DNA of 64,000 bases from assembly GCF_020089865.1 (NCBI RefSeq), contig NZ_JAIRBM010000001.1, positions 124,001 through 188,000 on the forward strand. The letters are read 5' to 3'. The DNA is from Microvirga puerhi (GTDB lineage: Bacteria > Pseudomonadota > Alphaproteobacteria > Rhizobiales > Beijerinckiaceae). A program made the position numbers and the translations under genes. Positions 1-8,769 of the stretch are shown here, one piece after another (the stretch's first letter is position 1; each line of letters starts with the position of its first letter). The notes beneath the pieces are model-generated. The model made no database searches. It had not been told where the DNA came from and saw only the letters and a program-made list of their open reading frames with translations.

Positions 1-40
1 GGCACCCCTGGCGTTCGTTCGACGGATCATAAAGTAAACG

Positions 41-64
41 AGAGCGGATTGCGCGCTCTTTGTT
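41..64 (+). terminator. Possible terminator hairpin before the first gene
   Basis: A stem AGAGCG / CGCTCT with a 7-base loop (41-59) is followed by a short, interrupted T run. It could end a gene lying to the left of the window. The stem is short and the T run is weak, so this is tentative. Confidence 0.3.
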
Positions 65-132
65 ATCGCCGCGACGTCGGGCCTTTGTCGAGGAAGCGAG
101 CGCTCAGCATTTGAGCCGGAGGAGAAGGCGCG

Positions 133-1503
133 ATGGAAGACTGGCTCGGCGCGGCGATGTCTTACGTCTCATCCTGGATTCCGTTCCAGCTTCGTTATCT
201 CGACCAGCCGGGCTGTGCGATCGCCATCTCGTACAAGGGGCAGGTCGTATTCAATGAGGCCTTCGGCCGTGCCGATCTCTCGACGGAAGAAGATCTAACG
301 CCCCGGCACGCCTTTCGCATTGCCTCTCATTCCAAGACCTTCACGGCGGCCGCGCTTCTCAAGCTGCGCGAACGGGAGCAGCTTCGGCTCGATGACACGG
401 TCGGGCAGTTCGTAACGGGTCTTCACCCGCAGGCGGCAGCGGCAACTCTCGAACAGCTCCTCACCCATAGCGCAGGCCTTACCCGCGATGGCCAGGACAG
501 TGGTCAGTTCACGGACCGCCGCGCCTATCTGTCGGTCGATGAGCTGCGCGCCGATCTCGCAATGCCACAACCTCTCGAACCTGGAGAGAGCTTCAAGTAT
601 TCCAATCACGGCTACGGCCTGCTCGGTCTCGTGATCGAGGCCGTGACGGGCGAGCCTTACGCTGCATGGATGAAGCGCGAGATCCTCGAGGCTGCGGGCG
701 TACCTGGGATCGCGCCGGATGTCCCTTATGTGGAAGAAGCGCCTCTGGCGCGCGGGCACAGCACGAGACTGCCTCTCGGCCGCCGTGTCGTCATTCCCGG
801 AAACGGGCCTGCCAATGCGATCGCGCCAGCCGGCGGCTTCGTTGCAACGGCCGGCGACCTGGTCCGGTTCTTCGCTCAACTCTCGCCGACGGCCGAGACC
901 AGCATCCTGTCCGTAGCGAGCCGCCGCGAAATGGTTCGGCGACGATGGCGTGATGAGGGGAGTGCTCAGGAGCGTCATTACGGACTGGGCACCATATCGG
1001 GACCGCCTGGGGAATGGGCATCCTTCGGCCATTCCGGATCTCTCCAAGGCTTTCTGTCCAGAACCGCCGTCTATGTGCCGCATGGCGTGGCGATTACCGT
1101 TCTGGCCAACGCCATAGACGCGCCGGCATCGCTCTGGGTCGACGGGATCGCGCATATCCTAAAGACCTTCGCGCAGAAGGGAGCGCCTGGACCGGAGATC
1201 GCCGACTGGACCGGGCGCTGGTGGAGCATCTGGGGCGCCACCGATCTGGTGGCCCTCGGAGAGCGCGTTCTGGCAGCTTCTCCTTATACGTTCTGGCCCT
1301 TCGGAGAAGTGAGCGAAGCGGAGATGACCGACCGCGACAATGGTGTCTTGGTGCAAGGCTCAGGATTCAACAGCATTCACGAGCCTCTGCGACGCGTTCG
1401 GGACGAGGCGGGAAAGGTGCGCGAAGTCTGGATCGGCGGCAGTCGCCTCATCGATGAGGCGGCGTTGCGGAAAGAGATGCTCGACCGATACGAGCCGCGC
1501 TGA
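133..1503 (+). CDS. Serine hydrolase, beta-lactamase class C / AmpC-like family
   Basis: A 456-residue serine hydrolase of the penicillin-binding-protein/beta-lactamase class C fold (Pfam Beta-lactamase). The nucleophile motif SxxK is SHSK at residues 65-68, the YxN motif is YSN at 156-158, and a GHSG motif near residue 300 matches the third active-site element. No signal peptide is visible, so it is probably cytoplasmic. The last ~120 residues, after the catalytic domain, form an extra C-terminal region of the kind seen in esterase or D-aminopeptidase-like members. A GGAGGAG-like ribosome site lies just before the ATG. The family hydrolyses peptides, esters or beta-lactams; the substrate cannot be told here. 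It stands alone and runs towards the CPBP protease gene, so a role in the neighbouring peptide cluster is possible but not shown. Confidence 0.85.
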   Translation: MEDWLGAAMSYVSSWIPFQLRYLDQPGCAIAISYKGQVVFNEAFGRADLSTEEDLTPRHAFRIASHSKTFTAAALLKLREREQLRLDDTVGQFVTGLHPQAAAATLEQLLTHSAGLTRDGQDSGQFTDRRAYLSVDELRADLAMPQPLEPGESFKYSNHGYGLLGLVIEAVTGEPYAAWMKREILEAAGVPGIAPDVPYVEEAPLARGHSTRLPLGRRVVIPGNGPANAIAPAGGFVATAGDLVRFFAQLSPTAETSILSVASRREMVRRRWRDEGSAQERHYGLGTISGPPGEWASFGHSGSLQGFLSRTAVYVPHGVAITVLANAIDAPASLWVDGIAHILKTFAQKGAPGPEIADWTGRWWSIWGATDLVALGERVLAASPYTFWPFGEVSEAEMTDRDNGVLVQGSGFNSIHEPLRRVRDEAGKVREVWIGGSRLIDEAALRKEMLDRYEPR

Positions 1504-1533
1504 CTCATTGCAATGCAGAGGATATGGTTTCGG

Positions 1534-2319
1534 TCAGGGCTGGAAGGCACTGGCCGCAAGTTGCAGCGGGAGATGGGCGGCTGCATGGGCCGCCATGGCG
1601 GCTTCGATCCCGAAGAGAACGTAGAGCCTTCCGCAGAGAATGCCGACGATGCCGTTGAGCAGGATCGCGCGTAGCACGATCATCGGCGTGATGGCCGTCA
1701 GAAGGCTGGTGAACGGCAGGTGGCCGATACCGAAGATGACCGCGGCAACGACGATTGCACCCCAGGTCATCCAGGGCGAAGGCGTACGATCCTTCGTGAA
1801 CAGGCGGACGAGCAGGTAGGCAAGACCGGATACGAGAAAGAGGCGCATTAGAACCTCCTCGTTGATCCCGCCATAGAGAAAGCCCGTCAGGAGCCTGAGG
1901 CCCAACGCCGTGTCGATCCGCGGGGCGGCAAATGAGATCGGTTTGCCCTGAAATATCAGGAGATCGGCGAGCACGACGATGACCCCCGCCGCAACGCCGA
2001 GACCTGCGGCAACCGCCAGCGGCCGACCGAGAGGTGACGCCTTGGCGCCGCCGACAGCCTGCAAGACGAGAGGGGCTCCCGGAAGACGGATGGCACCGGC
2101 CGCGCGCAGCCCGAGAAAGGCAGTGACTCCGAACAGAAGGATCGTCTGAAGCGCCGCAATTGCCATGAGTGCTGGAGTTCCGACCGTATAGGACTGGCCC
2201 GCGTGTTCCCGTGCAGTGATCAGCAGGGGGAGAGTGCTCCAGGACCCGAGGAGACAGAGCCCGACCAGGACGGCCGCCGCACGCAGATGCAGGACGAGGG
2301 GGCGGCTCAAGGTTCGCAT
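1534..2319 (-). CDS. CPBP family intramembrane glutamic endopeptidase
   Basis: A 261-residue multi-pass membrane protein of the CPBP/CAAX-protease (Abi) family. The diagnostic EExxxR motif is present as EEVLMR, followed by FxxxH (FGIGH) and a later H-bearing helix, the expected catalytic set. Start chosen at the ATG at 2319 (MRTLSRP...); an upstream in-frame extension of 59 codons is basic and not membrane-like. CPBP proteases process prenylated proteins in eukaryotes; in bacteria they are often found in bacteriocin and RiPP clusters as immunity or processing factors. It lies back to back with the exporter operon that starts at 2532, with a shared 212-bp promoter region, so a part in maturation or self-protection of the peptide encoded at 13577 is a reasonable inference. 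Confidence 0.85.
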   Translation of the reverse strand: MRTLSRPLVLHLRAAAVLVGLCLLGSWSTLPLLITAREHAGQSYTVGTPALMAIAALQTILLFGVTAFLGLRAAGAIRLPGAPLVLQAVGGAKASPLGRPLAVAAGLGVAAGVIVVLADLLIFQGKPISFAAPRIDTALGLRLLTGFLYGGINEEVLMRLFLVSGLAYLLVRLFTKDRTPSPWMTWGAIVVAAVIFGIGHLPFTSLLTAITPMIVLRAILLNGIVGILCGRLYVLFGIEAAMAAHAAAHLPLQLAASAFQP

Positions 2320-2531
2320 TCCGGTGAATGACGACGAAAGTTCAGATCTCCTGCCAAAACTTCGTATCCTGCCGCTGATTTGACCCGCATTCCTCATGAG
2401 CAGGCGGATCGATGATCCAATATTACAATGGTGCCGTCGACAAAAGTATACTGACCGGTTCAGTAAAGTGAAATCTTTACTCTGTAACGAATACACTTAT
2501 TATTCGCGCAATTCATTCGCCGCGGTTGGAA
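2320..2531. promoter_or_regulatory. Divergent intergenic region, CPBP protease / NHLM exporter operon
   Basis: This 212-bp AT-richer stretch separates the minus-strand CPBP gene from the plus-strand exporter operon and must hold promoters for both. I see no strong palindrome or convincing -35/-10 pair, so no operator is called. Confidence 0.45.
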
Positions 2532-3791
2532 ATGCTTGAAACGAAATCTCCCCCTTTCGGAGTGAGGGAAGAGCCTATTCGGGATCCGGAGCAGCTCAAC
2601 CGCGCCCTTCACCTCACATCCCCGTCGACCTGGATTGCCCTTGCCATTCTTGGGCTCTGCGTGATCACGATTCTTGGCTGGGGCATCCTCGGGCGCCTGT
2701 CCTTCTATACACAGGGCATGGGCATCATCCTGATGCAGCGGGGCGTGGTGTTTGACATCGCCGCCACCTCGACGGGGACCGTCAGCACCATCCACGTGAA
2801 AGTGGGCCAGCAGGTAGGGAAGGGAGATCTGCTGTTCACGATCCAGCAAGATGAACTCGCTGCACGGCGCCAAGCGGCGGCTCAGGCACTCAAGCAGCAG
2901 CAGGACGCGCTGGCGACCTATCAGGCCTCATCCCAGGCCGACATCGCCAGGCGCAAGGCCAATCTCCAGCAGCAGCTGCAATCCATGCAATCGAGCCTGA
3001 AGGACGCGCAGAGCAATCTCGCGCAGCTGCAGGATATCTATTCGGGACTTCAGCAGGAGCTTCAGCGGGGCTACACCACGCGCCCGCAGGTTCAGGCAGC
3101 GTTCGATCGCATGACGAGCGCCCAGTCCTCGATCCGCGACATGAACGACAAGATGGCGTCTCTCCAGACGCAACAGATCGAGTTCGAGGACGATGTGGCG
3201 CGCACCCTCGCCGATCTGCGCATGAAGGTGACGGCCGCTCAAGGAACCCTGCAGGATCTCGACGTGCAGCTCGAATTCAGCGGATCGATCCGCAGCCCCT
3301 CGAAAGGCTTCGTCACCGAGATCTCTACCCAACCGAACGCCATCGTGTCCTCGTCGAGCCAGCTTGCGGTGGTCGAGACCGGGGAGGAGGCGCTCGTCGT
3401 TCACGCCTATCTGCCGATCTCCGGCGGGAAGCGCGTCGCGGTCGGAATGGAGGCGCAGATCAGCCCGACCTCCGTCGAGCGCGATATCTACGGATCGCTT
3501 CGCGGTCGCGTGACGAGTGTCAGCGCTCTGCCAGTGACACGCCAGGGCTTGATGAACGTCATCGGCGACGAGGCCCTCGTGGCTCAGCTCATGGCAGCGG
3601 GCGCACCGATTGAAGTGCAGATGACGCTGGAAAGCGACCCGAATACGCCGAGCCGCCTGAAATGGACCTCTTCCTCCGGGCCGCCGCTGCAAATCACGCC
3701 GGGCACGACGGCGCAAGCCATGATCCGGGTGCAGCGGGAGCGGCCGATTGGTCTCGTCATCCCGCTGGCTCAGACTTGGCTTGACCTATGA
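2532..3791 (+). CDS. NHLM-type bacteriocin export adaptor (HlyD family)
   Basis: A 419-residue membrane fusion protein of the HlyD class, closest in layout to the secretion protein of the NHLM (nitrile-hydratase-leader microcin) export system. One transmembrane segment lies near residues 34-54, followed by a split lipoyl/barrel-sandwich region (ISTIHVKVGQQV-type turn near residue 95), a Gln-rich coiled coil (about 110-230) and a C-terminal beta domain. Start taken at the ATG at 2532; a TTG two codons upstream is also in frame. It is the first gene of an operon whose members overlap: the next gene begins inside its stop. Family role: periplasmic adaptor linking an ABC exporter to the outer membrane. 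In this context it should export the Nif11-leader peptide encoded at 13577. Confidence 0.88.
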   Translation: MLETKSPPFGVREEPIRDPEQLNRALHLTSPSTWIALAILGLCVITILGWGILGRLSFYTQGMGIILMQRGVVFDIAATSTGTVSTIHVKVGQQVGKGDLLFTIQQDELAARRQAAAQALKQQQDALATYQASSQADIARRKANLQQQLQSMQSSLKDAQSNLAQLQDIYSGLQQELQRGYTTRPQVQAAFDRMTSAQSSIRDMNDKMASLQTQQIEFEDDVARTLADLRMKVTAAQGTLQDLDVQLEFSGSIRSPSKGFVTEISTQPNAIVSSSSQLAVVETGEEALVVHAYLPISGGKRVAVGMEAQISPTSVERDIYGSLRGRVTSVSALPVTRQGLMNVIGDEALVAQLMAAGAPIEVQMTLESDPNTPSRLKWTSSSGPPLQITPGTTAQAMIRVQRERPIGLVIPLAQTWLDL

Positions 3792-5983
3792 CGGCCGGAA
3801 TTCTGCCAAGACTGCCTTTCTTCGAGCATTCCGATCGCGTCACGACGCCGACGGTGCTGCAGATGGAGTCGATGGAGTGCGGCGCCGCTGTCCTTGGCAT
3901 CATGCTCGGCTACTATCGCAGGTTCGTGCCGCTCGAAGAATTGCGGGTGGCCTGCGGCGTCTCGCGCGACGGCGTGCGGATCAGCAATATTCTGCGCGCG
4001 GCAACCCAATACGGCATGAAGGGGGGCGGCTTGCAGCTCAGCGCCGATCAGGCGCTCCAGCTGAAGCCACCGTTCATTGCCTATTGGGATGCTAACCATT
4101 TCGTCGTCGTCGAAGGCGCCAACGCGCATCGAGTTTTCATCAACGATCCGGCCTTCGGCCGACGCAGCATCGGTCGCAAGGACTTCACGGATTCCTTCTC
4201 AAACGTGATCCTGCGCCTCGAACCCGGACCCGACTTCAAGCCAGGCGGACACCGCGGTCATCTCCTGACGACGCTCTATGCCTGGACGGACGGCTCGCGC
4301 CCCGCTCTCGGCGTCATCGCGGCCGTCACCCTGCTGCTTGTTCTGCCCAGCGTCCTTCTGCCAGCTTTTCTCAAAGTCTTCATTGACGAGATCCTGGTCA
4401 GGGGATTCAGCACCTGGCTGTTTCCGCTGCTGATCGGCTTCGCCTTGGCTGCCCTCCTGAGCGGCGCGCTCACATGGCTGCAGCAGACCATGCTTCTGAA
4501 GCTGCAGACGAAGTTCGCGATCACTATCGCAACACGGTTCATGTGGCATATGCTGCGTCTGCCGATCACGTTCTTCAATGACCGCTATGCCGGAGACATT
4601 GCCTCGCGCGTGCAATCGGCAAACCACCTTGCATCCCTCCTGTCAGGGCCGCTTCCCACCATGGCTGTGAACGCCATGACCGCGGTTGGCTATGCCCTCA
4701 TCATGAGCCTCTACAGCCTGCCGCTGACCTTGATTGCAGGCGGGCTGACGGCGCTGAACGCCGTCGCGGTGAGTCTGCTCCAGCGTCGCCTGCGCGATCT
4801 CAATGCATCGCTTCTGAATACGAGTGCGAAGGCTTCTGGTGCCGCGATGGCGGGGCTGCGGTCTCTCGACAGCATCAAGGCGACCGGCACGGAGAACGAC
4901 TTCTTCCGTGTCTGGGCCGGTTATCAGACCAACAGCCTCAACACCTCCCAGGAGCTGGGGCGGACGTCGGTTGCCTTGAGCGCCATACCGTCCATTCTGA
5001 GTCATGTAACCACGGCGATGGTTCTCGGCACGGGGGCCTTTCTGATCATTGACGGGCGGTTGAGCATCGGAGGTCTCGTCGCCTTCCAGATGCTGTTGGG
5101 CTATTTTGTCGGCCCCATTCAGCAGCTCATCGGGTTCGCGTCTCAGCTTCAGGAGGCGAGCGGTCACATGAGCCGCCTCGACGATGTGCTGAAGAACCCG
5201 CTCGATCCGATGCTGAAGGCTCTGCCCGATCCTTCATTGGCTCAGGACGGACCATCCCGGCTTCTGAGCGGGGATATAGAATTGCAAGGCGTGTCCTTCG
5301 CCTTCGGCAGCCTCGATCAGCCTTTCATCAAGGATCTGAGCCTGAAGATCCAGCCGGGGCAGCGGGTCGCCATCGTCGGTCGCAGCGGGAGCGGGAAATC
5401 GACATTGCTGCGCCTTCTGCTCGGGCTCTATCGTCCGGGTGCCGGTGCCGTCCTGTTCGATGGCAGACGGATCGAGGACATTCCCCGCGAGGTGCTGACA
5501 AGCTCCATCGCCTGGGTCGATCAGGACATCTATCTCTTCGAGGGCACGATTGCCGAAAATCTGACGCTCTGGGATCCGGCCACGCCATGGGAGGCGATCG
5601 TCCAGGCCGCCAAGGATTCCTGTATCCACGACACCATCATGAGCCGTACCGGTGGCTATGATGGGAAAGTGCAGGAAGGAGGGGGCAATTTCAGCGGCGG
5701 CCAGAGGCAGCGCCTGGAAATCGCTCGGGCGCTTGCGCGCCAACCGTCGATCCTGGTGCTCGACGAGGCGACGGCGGCTCTCGATACCTACACGGAGGAA
5801 CTCGTCGACAGCAGTATCCGCCGCAGAGGCATGACCTGCGTGATCGTTGCCCATCGCCTGAGTACGGTGCGCGACAGCGATCTGATCCTGGTGGTCAAGG
5901 ATGGCGCCATCGTCGAGCAGGGCACGCACCACGAACTCGTCGCGAAGAACGGCGAATATGCCGAATTGATTGCCTCCTCATGA
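3788..5983 (+). CDS. NHLM-type ABC exporter with C39 leader peptidase domain
   Basis: A 731-residue peptidase-containing ABC transporter. The N-terminal C39 peptidase (about 1-135) shows Gln25, Cys31 (in MECGAA), His104 (NHFVVVEG) and Asp120 (INDPAFG), a complete catalytic set. A six-helix ABC exporter domain follows (about 160-460), then the nucleotide-binding domain: Walker A GRSGSGKST from residue 531, signature FSGGQ from 635, Walker B ILVLDEA and the H-loop AHRLS. The family cuts leader peptides after a double glycine while pumping the core out of the cell. The Gly-Gly at residues 71-72 of the precursor at 13577 is the expected site. It overlaps both neighbours by 4 bp (ATGA), so translation is coupled. 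All catalytic residues are intact. Confidence 0.93.
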   Translation: MTAGILPRLPFFEHSDRVTTPTVLQMESMECGAAVLGIMLGYYRRFVPLEELRVACGVSRDGVRISNILRAATQYGMKGGGLQLSADQALQLKPPFIAYWDANHFVVVEGANAHRVFINDPAFGRRSIGRKDFTDSFSNVILRLEPGPDFKPGGHRGHLLTTLYAWTDGSRPALGVIAAVTLLLVLPSVLLPAFLKVFIDEILVRGFSTWLFPLLIGFALAALLSGALTWLQQTMLLKLQTKFAITIATRFMWHMLRLPITFFNDRYAGDIASRVQSANHLASLLSGPLPTMAVNAMTAVGYALIMSLYSLPLTLIAGGLTALNAVAVSLLQRRLRDLNASLLNTSAKASGAAMAGLRSLDSIKATGTENDFFRVWAGYQTNSLNTSQELGRTSVALSAIPSILSHVTTAMVLGTGAFLIIDGRLSIGGLVAFQMLLGYFVGPIQQLIGFASQLQEASGHMSRLDDVLKNPLDPMLKALPDPSLAQDGPSRLLSGDIELQGVSFAFGSLDQPFIKDLSLKIQPGQRVAIVGRSGSGKSTLLRLLLGLYRPGAGAVLFDGRRIEDIPREVLTSSIAWVDQDIYLFEGTIAENLTLWDPATPWEAIVQAAKDSCIHDTIMSRTGGYDGKVQEGGGNFSGGQRQRLEIARALARQPSILVLDEATAALDTYTEELVDSSIRRRGMTCVIVAHRLSTVRDSDLILVVKDGAIVEQGTHHELVAKNGEYAELIASS

Positions 5984-8769
5984 GTATTCTCGACAATCTC
6001 CTGGGCGGGCAGGACAAGCTCGACGAAATCATTTCCGAAGACTGGGTCGATCCCGCAGCCGGCCTCGCGAAGGCGCTTGGCATCGCCAGCAAGCGGATGA
6101 TCCTCGGCGGCAAGGACGCCTTCCCCTTGGTTCGAACTGGGCGCTGCTGGCTCGTTCTTTCCGGATCCATCAATCTGTTCTGGGAGGACAATGTCGGGCG
6201 CCTGTTTCTCGCGGAAATCGAGGCGGGCGGCCTTCTTGATGCCGTGACGGATAAGGATGGGGCAGGTCGTGTCCTCGCGGTGCCGAGCGAAGATGCAGAA
6301 ATCGTCGAGACGACACGGGCAGATCTCTATGCGCTGCATATGGCGCAGAAGGATTCCGACCAGTTCGTCCAGGCATGGAGCATCTGGCTCTCGGCCTTGA
6401 AGGGGTTCCTGCAACGCGGAACCATGGTTCAGCCGCCTGCGGATGGGCAGTCACCGGCATCCACCTGGGACGCACCTCTGGACCGGCTGAATGCGACGCT
6501 GGCAGCGAGCGCCATGGCTGCGCGGGACAAGGTCTTGCGCGCGCGCCTGCAGCGCGTCCGGCAGTCTCAGAACGCAACGGCGCATGATTTCGCAAAGGGC
6601 CTCGGCAGCATCGCGGGCATCTTCGACCCCGATGCAAGCACGGTCTCGGAAACCGACCAGATGAGTCTTGCGGAAGCCGCCGCGACCGTCGTCCGCCATC
6701 TGAGCATCGATCAAGATGTCATCGTACCTGATGCGATGGAAACCTTGCCCGAGCCGGAAGCCATACAGGTCTTCGCTCAAGATAACGGGCTCCAGACGCG
6801 GAATGTGGAGCTCAACGACGAATGGTGGATGCAGGACCACGGGCCGCTCCTCGCCTTCCAAAACCCGGGCCGTCGTCCCTGCGTGCTCTTGCCGGCGCCA
6901 AGCGATGGCTATTGGGTCTCTACCGGGAATAAGCGCACCCTCGTCGATGCGAAGGTCGCCGAGAGCCTCGATCCGGCCGCTTATGCCTTCTATCCTCCGC
7001 TGCCGACCGGATTGCTGACGCCCTGGCGGATCTTCAGGTTCGGCCTTGGCGGCGGTCGCTTGGACGTTCGCAACACGATCGTCTGCATGGTCGTCGCCGG
7101 CCTCCTGTCCCTCATTCCTCCTCTCGCCATCGGCTGGCTGATGAGCCCGATCATTCCGGGCGCCGAGCGCGATCAGGTTTACGTGGTCATGCTGCTGCTC
7201 CTGACCACCGGGATCTCGGCGGCGCTGACCGCGATCATCCAATCTTTGGCGACCCTTCGCCTGGAAGGGCGTATGGACAACCGGATCCAGGCCGCCGTGT
7301 GGATCCGCCTGTTGAACCTTCCGGCGGCCTTCTTCCGTGATTATACGGCGGGCGACCTCGCCAATCGTGCCGACAGCATCAACAACATGCGCCAGATCCT
7401 TGCGCAGTCGCTCAGCCTGTTCCTGGTGAGCGGCATCGGCGCAGTGTTCAGTTTCGGGCTGATGTTCTATTACGACTGGCATGTCGCCTTGATCGTACTT
7501 GTCGTCTGCATTCTCTTCGGGATCGTCACCTTTACGGTGGGGCGGCAGGTCCTGGCCTATAACCGTCTGGCGCTCGACATGGGCGGCCGGATCCAGGGCC
7601 TCATTCTCCAAATGCTTGGATCCATCGGGAAATTGCGGGTCGCCGGTGCCGAACGGCGTGCCTTCCTGCAATGGCTCGATCTTTATCGTCGCAGCGTCCA
7701 GGTCGGCGTGAGGCAGCGGATTCTCAACAATCGGCTGCTGATCTTCCGCTCCATGTTCGAATACGTGATCCCGCTGATCGTGCTCGTGGTGATCGGCTAT
7801 CAGATGGGCATTCTGCTGGCCTTCTTCCATTGGGATGATGCAGCGTCCGGAACTGCGACGGCGCCGCCTCTGAGCACCGCGCAGTTCGTCAGTTTCAACG
7901 TCGCGCTTGGCCAGTTCCTGGCATCCGCCTTTTCCTCGACCCGCGGCACGCTGCTCCTCGTGATGCTGCGCCCGCTCTATGACCGGGTGAAACCGATTCT
8001 CGTGGCCGAGGAAGAGCAACGGATCAGCCATGGGCATCTGGCGCCGATCAGAGGAGATATCGAGTTCAGGGACATTTCCTTCCGCTATGGTCCAGAAGAG
8101 CCCCTGGTTCTGCGCCAGCTTTCTTTCACCGCTGAACGCGGCAAGGTGACGGCCATTGTTGGCCCGTCAGGTGCGGGGAAGTCCTCGGTCGTGCGTCTTC
8201 TCCTCGGCTTCGAGATGCCGGAAACGGGCTCGGTGCTCGTTGACGGCAACGACATCCGCTTCATCAATCGCTGGGATCTTCGCCGCCAATACGGTGTCGT
8301 GCTCCAGGATGGCGGCCTCCTGAGCGCGTCGGTCTATGACAATGTCGCTGCCGGCCTGCCGTTCTCTCCCGAGGAGGTAACGGAAGCCTTGCGCGCTGCC
8401 GGCCTCGAAGAGGACATAAAGGCTTGGCCGATGGGACTGAGGACGGTGGTCGGCGACGGCTCGTCCGAAATCTCTCGTGGCCAGCGCCAGCGCCTGATGA
8501 TTGCACGGGCCATCATCCGCAAGCCGCGAGTGCTTATCTTCGATGAGGCCACGAGCGCCCTCGACAATGTGGCTCAGATGGAGGTCACGAAAAACCTGAA
8601 GGCGATGGACTGCACCCAGATCGTGGTGGCTCACCGGCTTTCGACGATCATGGATGCGGACAAGATCGTCGTCCTCGATGCCGGTCGGGTCGTCGAGACG
8701 GGCACCTATATAGACCTCGTGGCAAAGAATGGTCTCTTCGCGCGGCTTGTCGAGCGTCAGGTCGAATGA
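5980..8769 (+). CDS. NHLM-type ABC exporter, second ATP-binding subunit
   Basis: A 929-residue ABC half-transporter of the second NHLM type (the pattern of TIGR03797): a long N-terminal region without peptidase (about 1-340), which includes a cyclic-nucleotide-binding-like beta section at about 40-125, then a six-helix membrane domain and a nucleotide-binding domain. Walker A is GPSGAGKSS from residue 728, Walker B LIFDEAT, H-loop AHRLST. The ABC signature reads ISRGQRQR, with Arg in place of the usual first Gly of SGGQ, which may lower ATPase activity at that site. It should form a heterodimer with the C39 exporter encoded just upstream. It overlaps both neighbours by 4 bp. Confidence 0.9.
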   Translation: MSILDNLLGGQDKLDEIISEDWVDPAAGLAKALGIASKRMILGGKDAFPLVRTGRCWLVLSGSINLFWEDNVGRLFLAEIEAGGLLDAVTDKDGAGRVLAVPSEDAEIVETTRADLYALHMAQKDSDQFVQAWSIWLSALKGFLQRGTMVQPPADGQSPASTWDAPLDRLNATLAASAMAARDKVLRARLQRVRQSQNATAHDFAKGLGSIAGIFDPDASTVSETDQMSLAEAAATVVRHLSIDQDVIVPDAMETLPEPEAIQVFAQDNGLQTRNVELNDEWWMQDHGPLLAFQNPGRRPCVLLPAPSDGYWVSTGNKRTLVDAKVAESLDPAAYAFYPPLPTGLLTPWRIFRFGLGGGRLDVRNTIVCMVVAGLLSLIPPLAIGWLMSPIIPGAERDQVYVVMLLLLTTGISAALTAIIQSLATLRLEGRMDNRIQAAVWIRLLNLPAAFFRDYTAGDLANRADSINNMRQILAQSLSLFLVSGIGAVFSFGLMFYYDWHVALIVLVVCILFGIVTFTVGRQVLAYNRLALDMGGRIQGLILQMLGSIGKLRVAGAERRAFLQWLDLYRRSVQVGVRQRILNNRLLIFRSMFEYVIPLIVLVVIGYQMGILLAFFHWDDAASGTATAPPLSTAQFVSFNVALGQFLASAFSSTRGTLLLVMLRPLYDRVKPILVAEEEQRISHGHLAPIRGDIEFRDISFRYGPEEPLVLRQLSFTAERGKVTAIVGPSGAGKSSVVRLLLGFEMPETGSVLVDGNDIRFINRWDLRRQYGVVLQDGGLLSASVYDNVAAGLPFSPEEVTEALRAAGLEEDIKAWPMGLRTVVGDGSSEISRGQRQRLMIARAIIRKPRVLIFDEATSALDNVAQMEVTKNLKAMDCTQIVVAHRLSTIMDADKIVVLDAGRVVETGTYIDLVAKNGLFARLVERQVE

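Noticed and set aside
6451..8037. A long open frame (528 codons) on the minus strand inside the second exporter gene
   Set aside because: It is antisense to a gene with full ABC motifs, has a composition rich in His, Gln, Glu and Arg typical of shadow frames in GC-rich DNA, and shows no domain.
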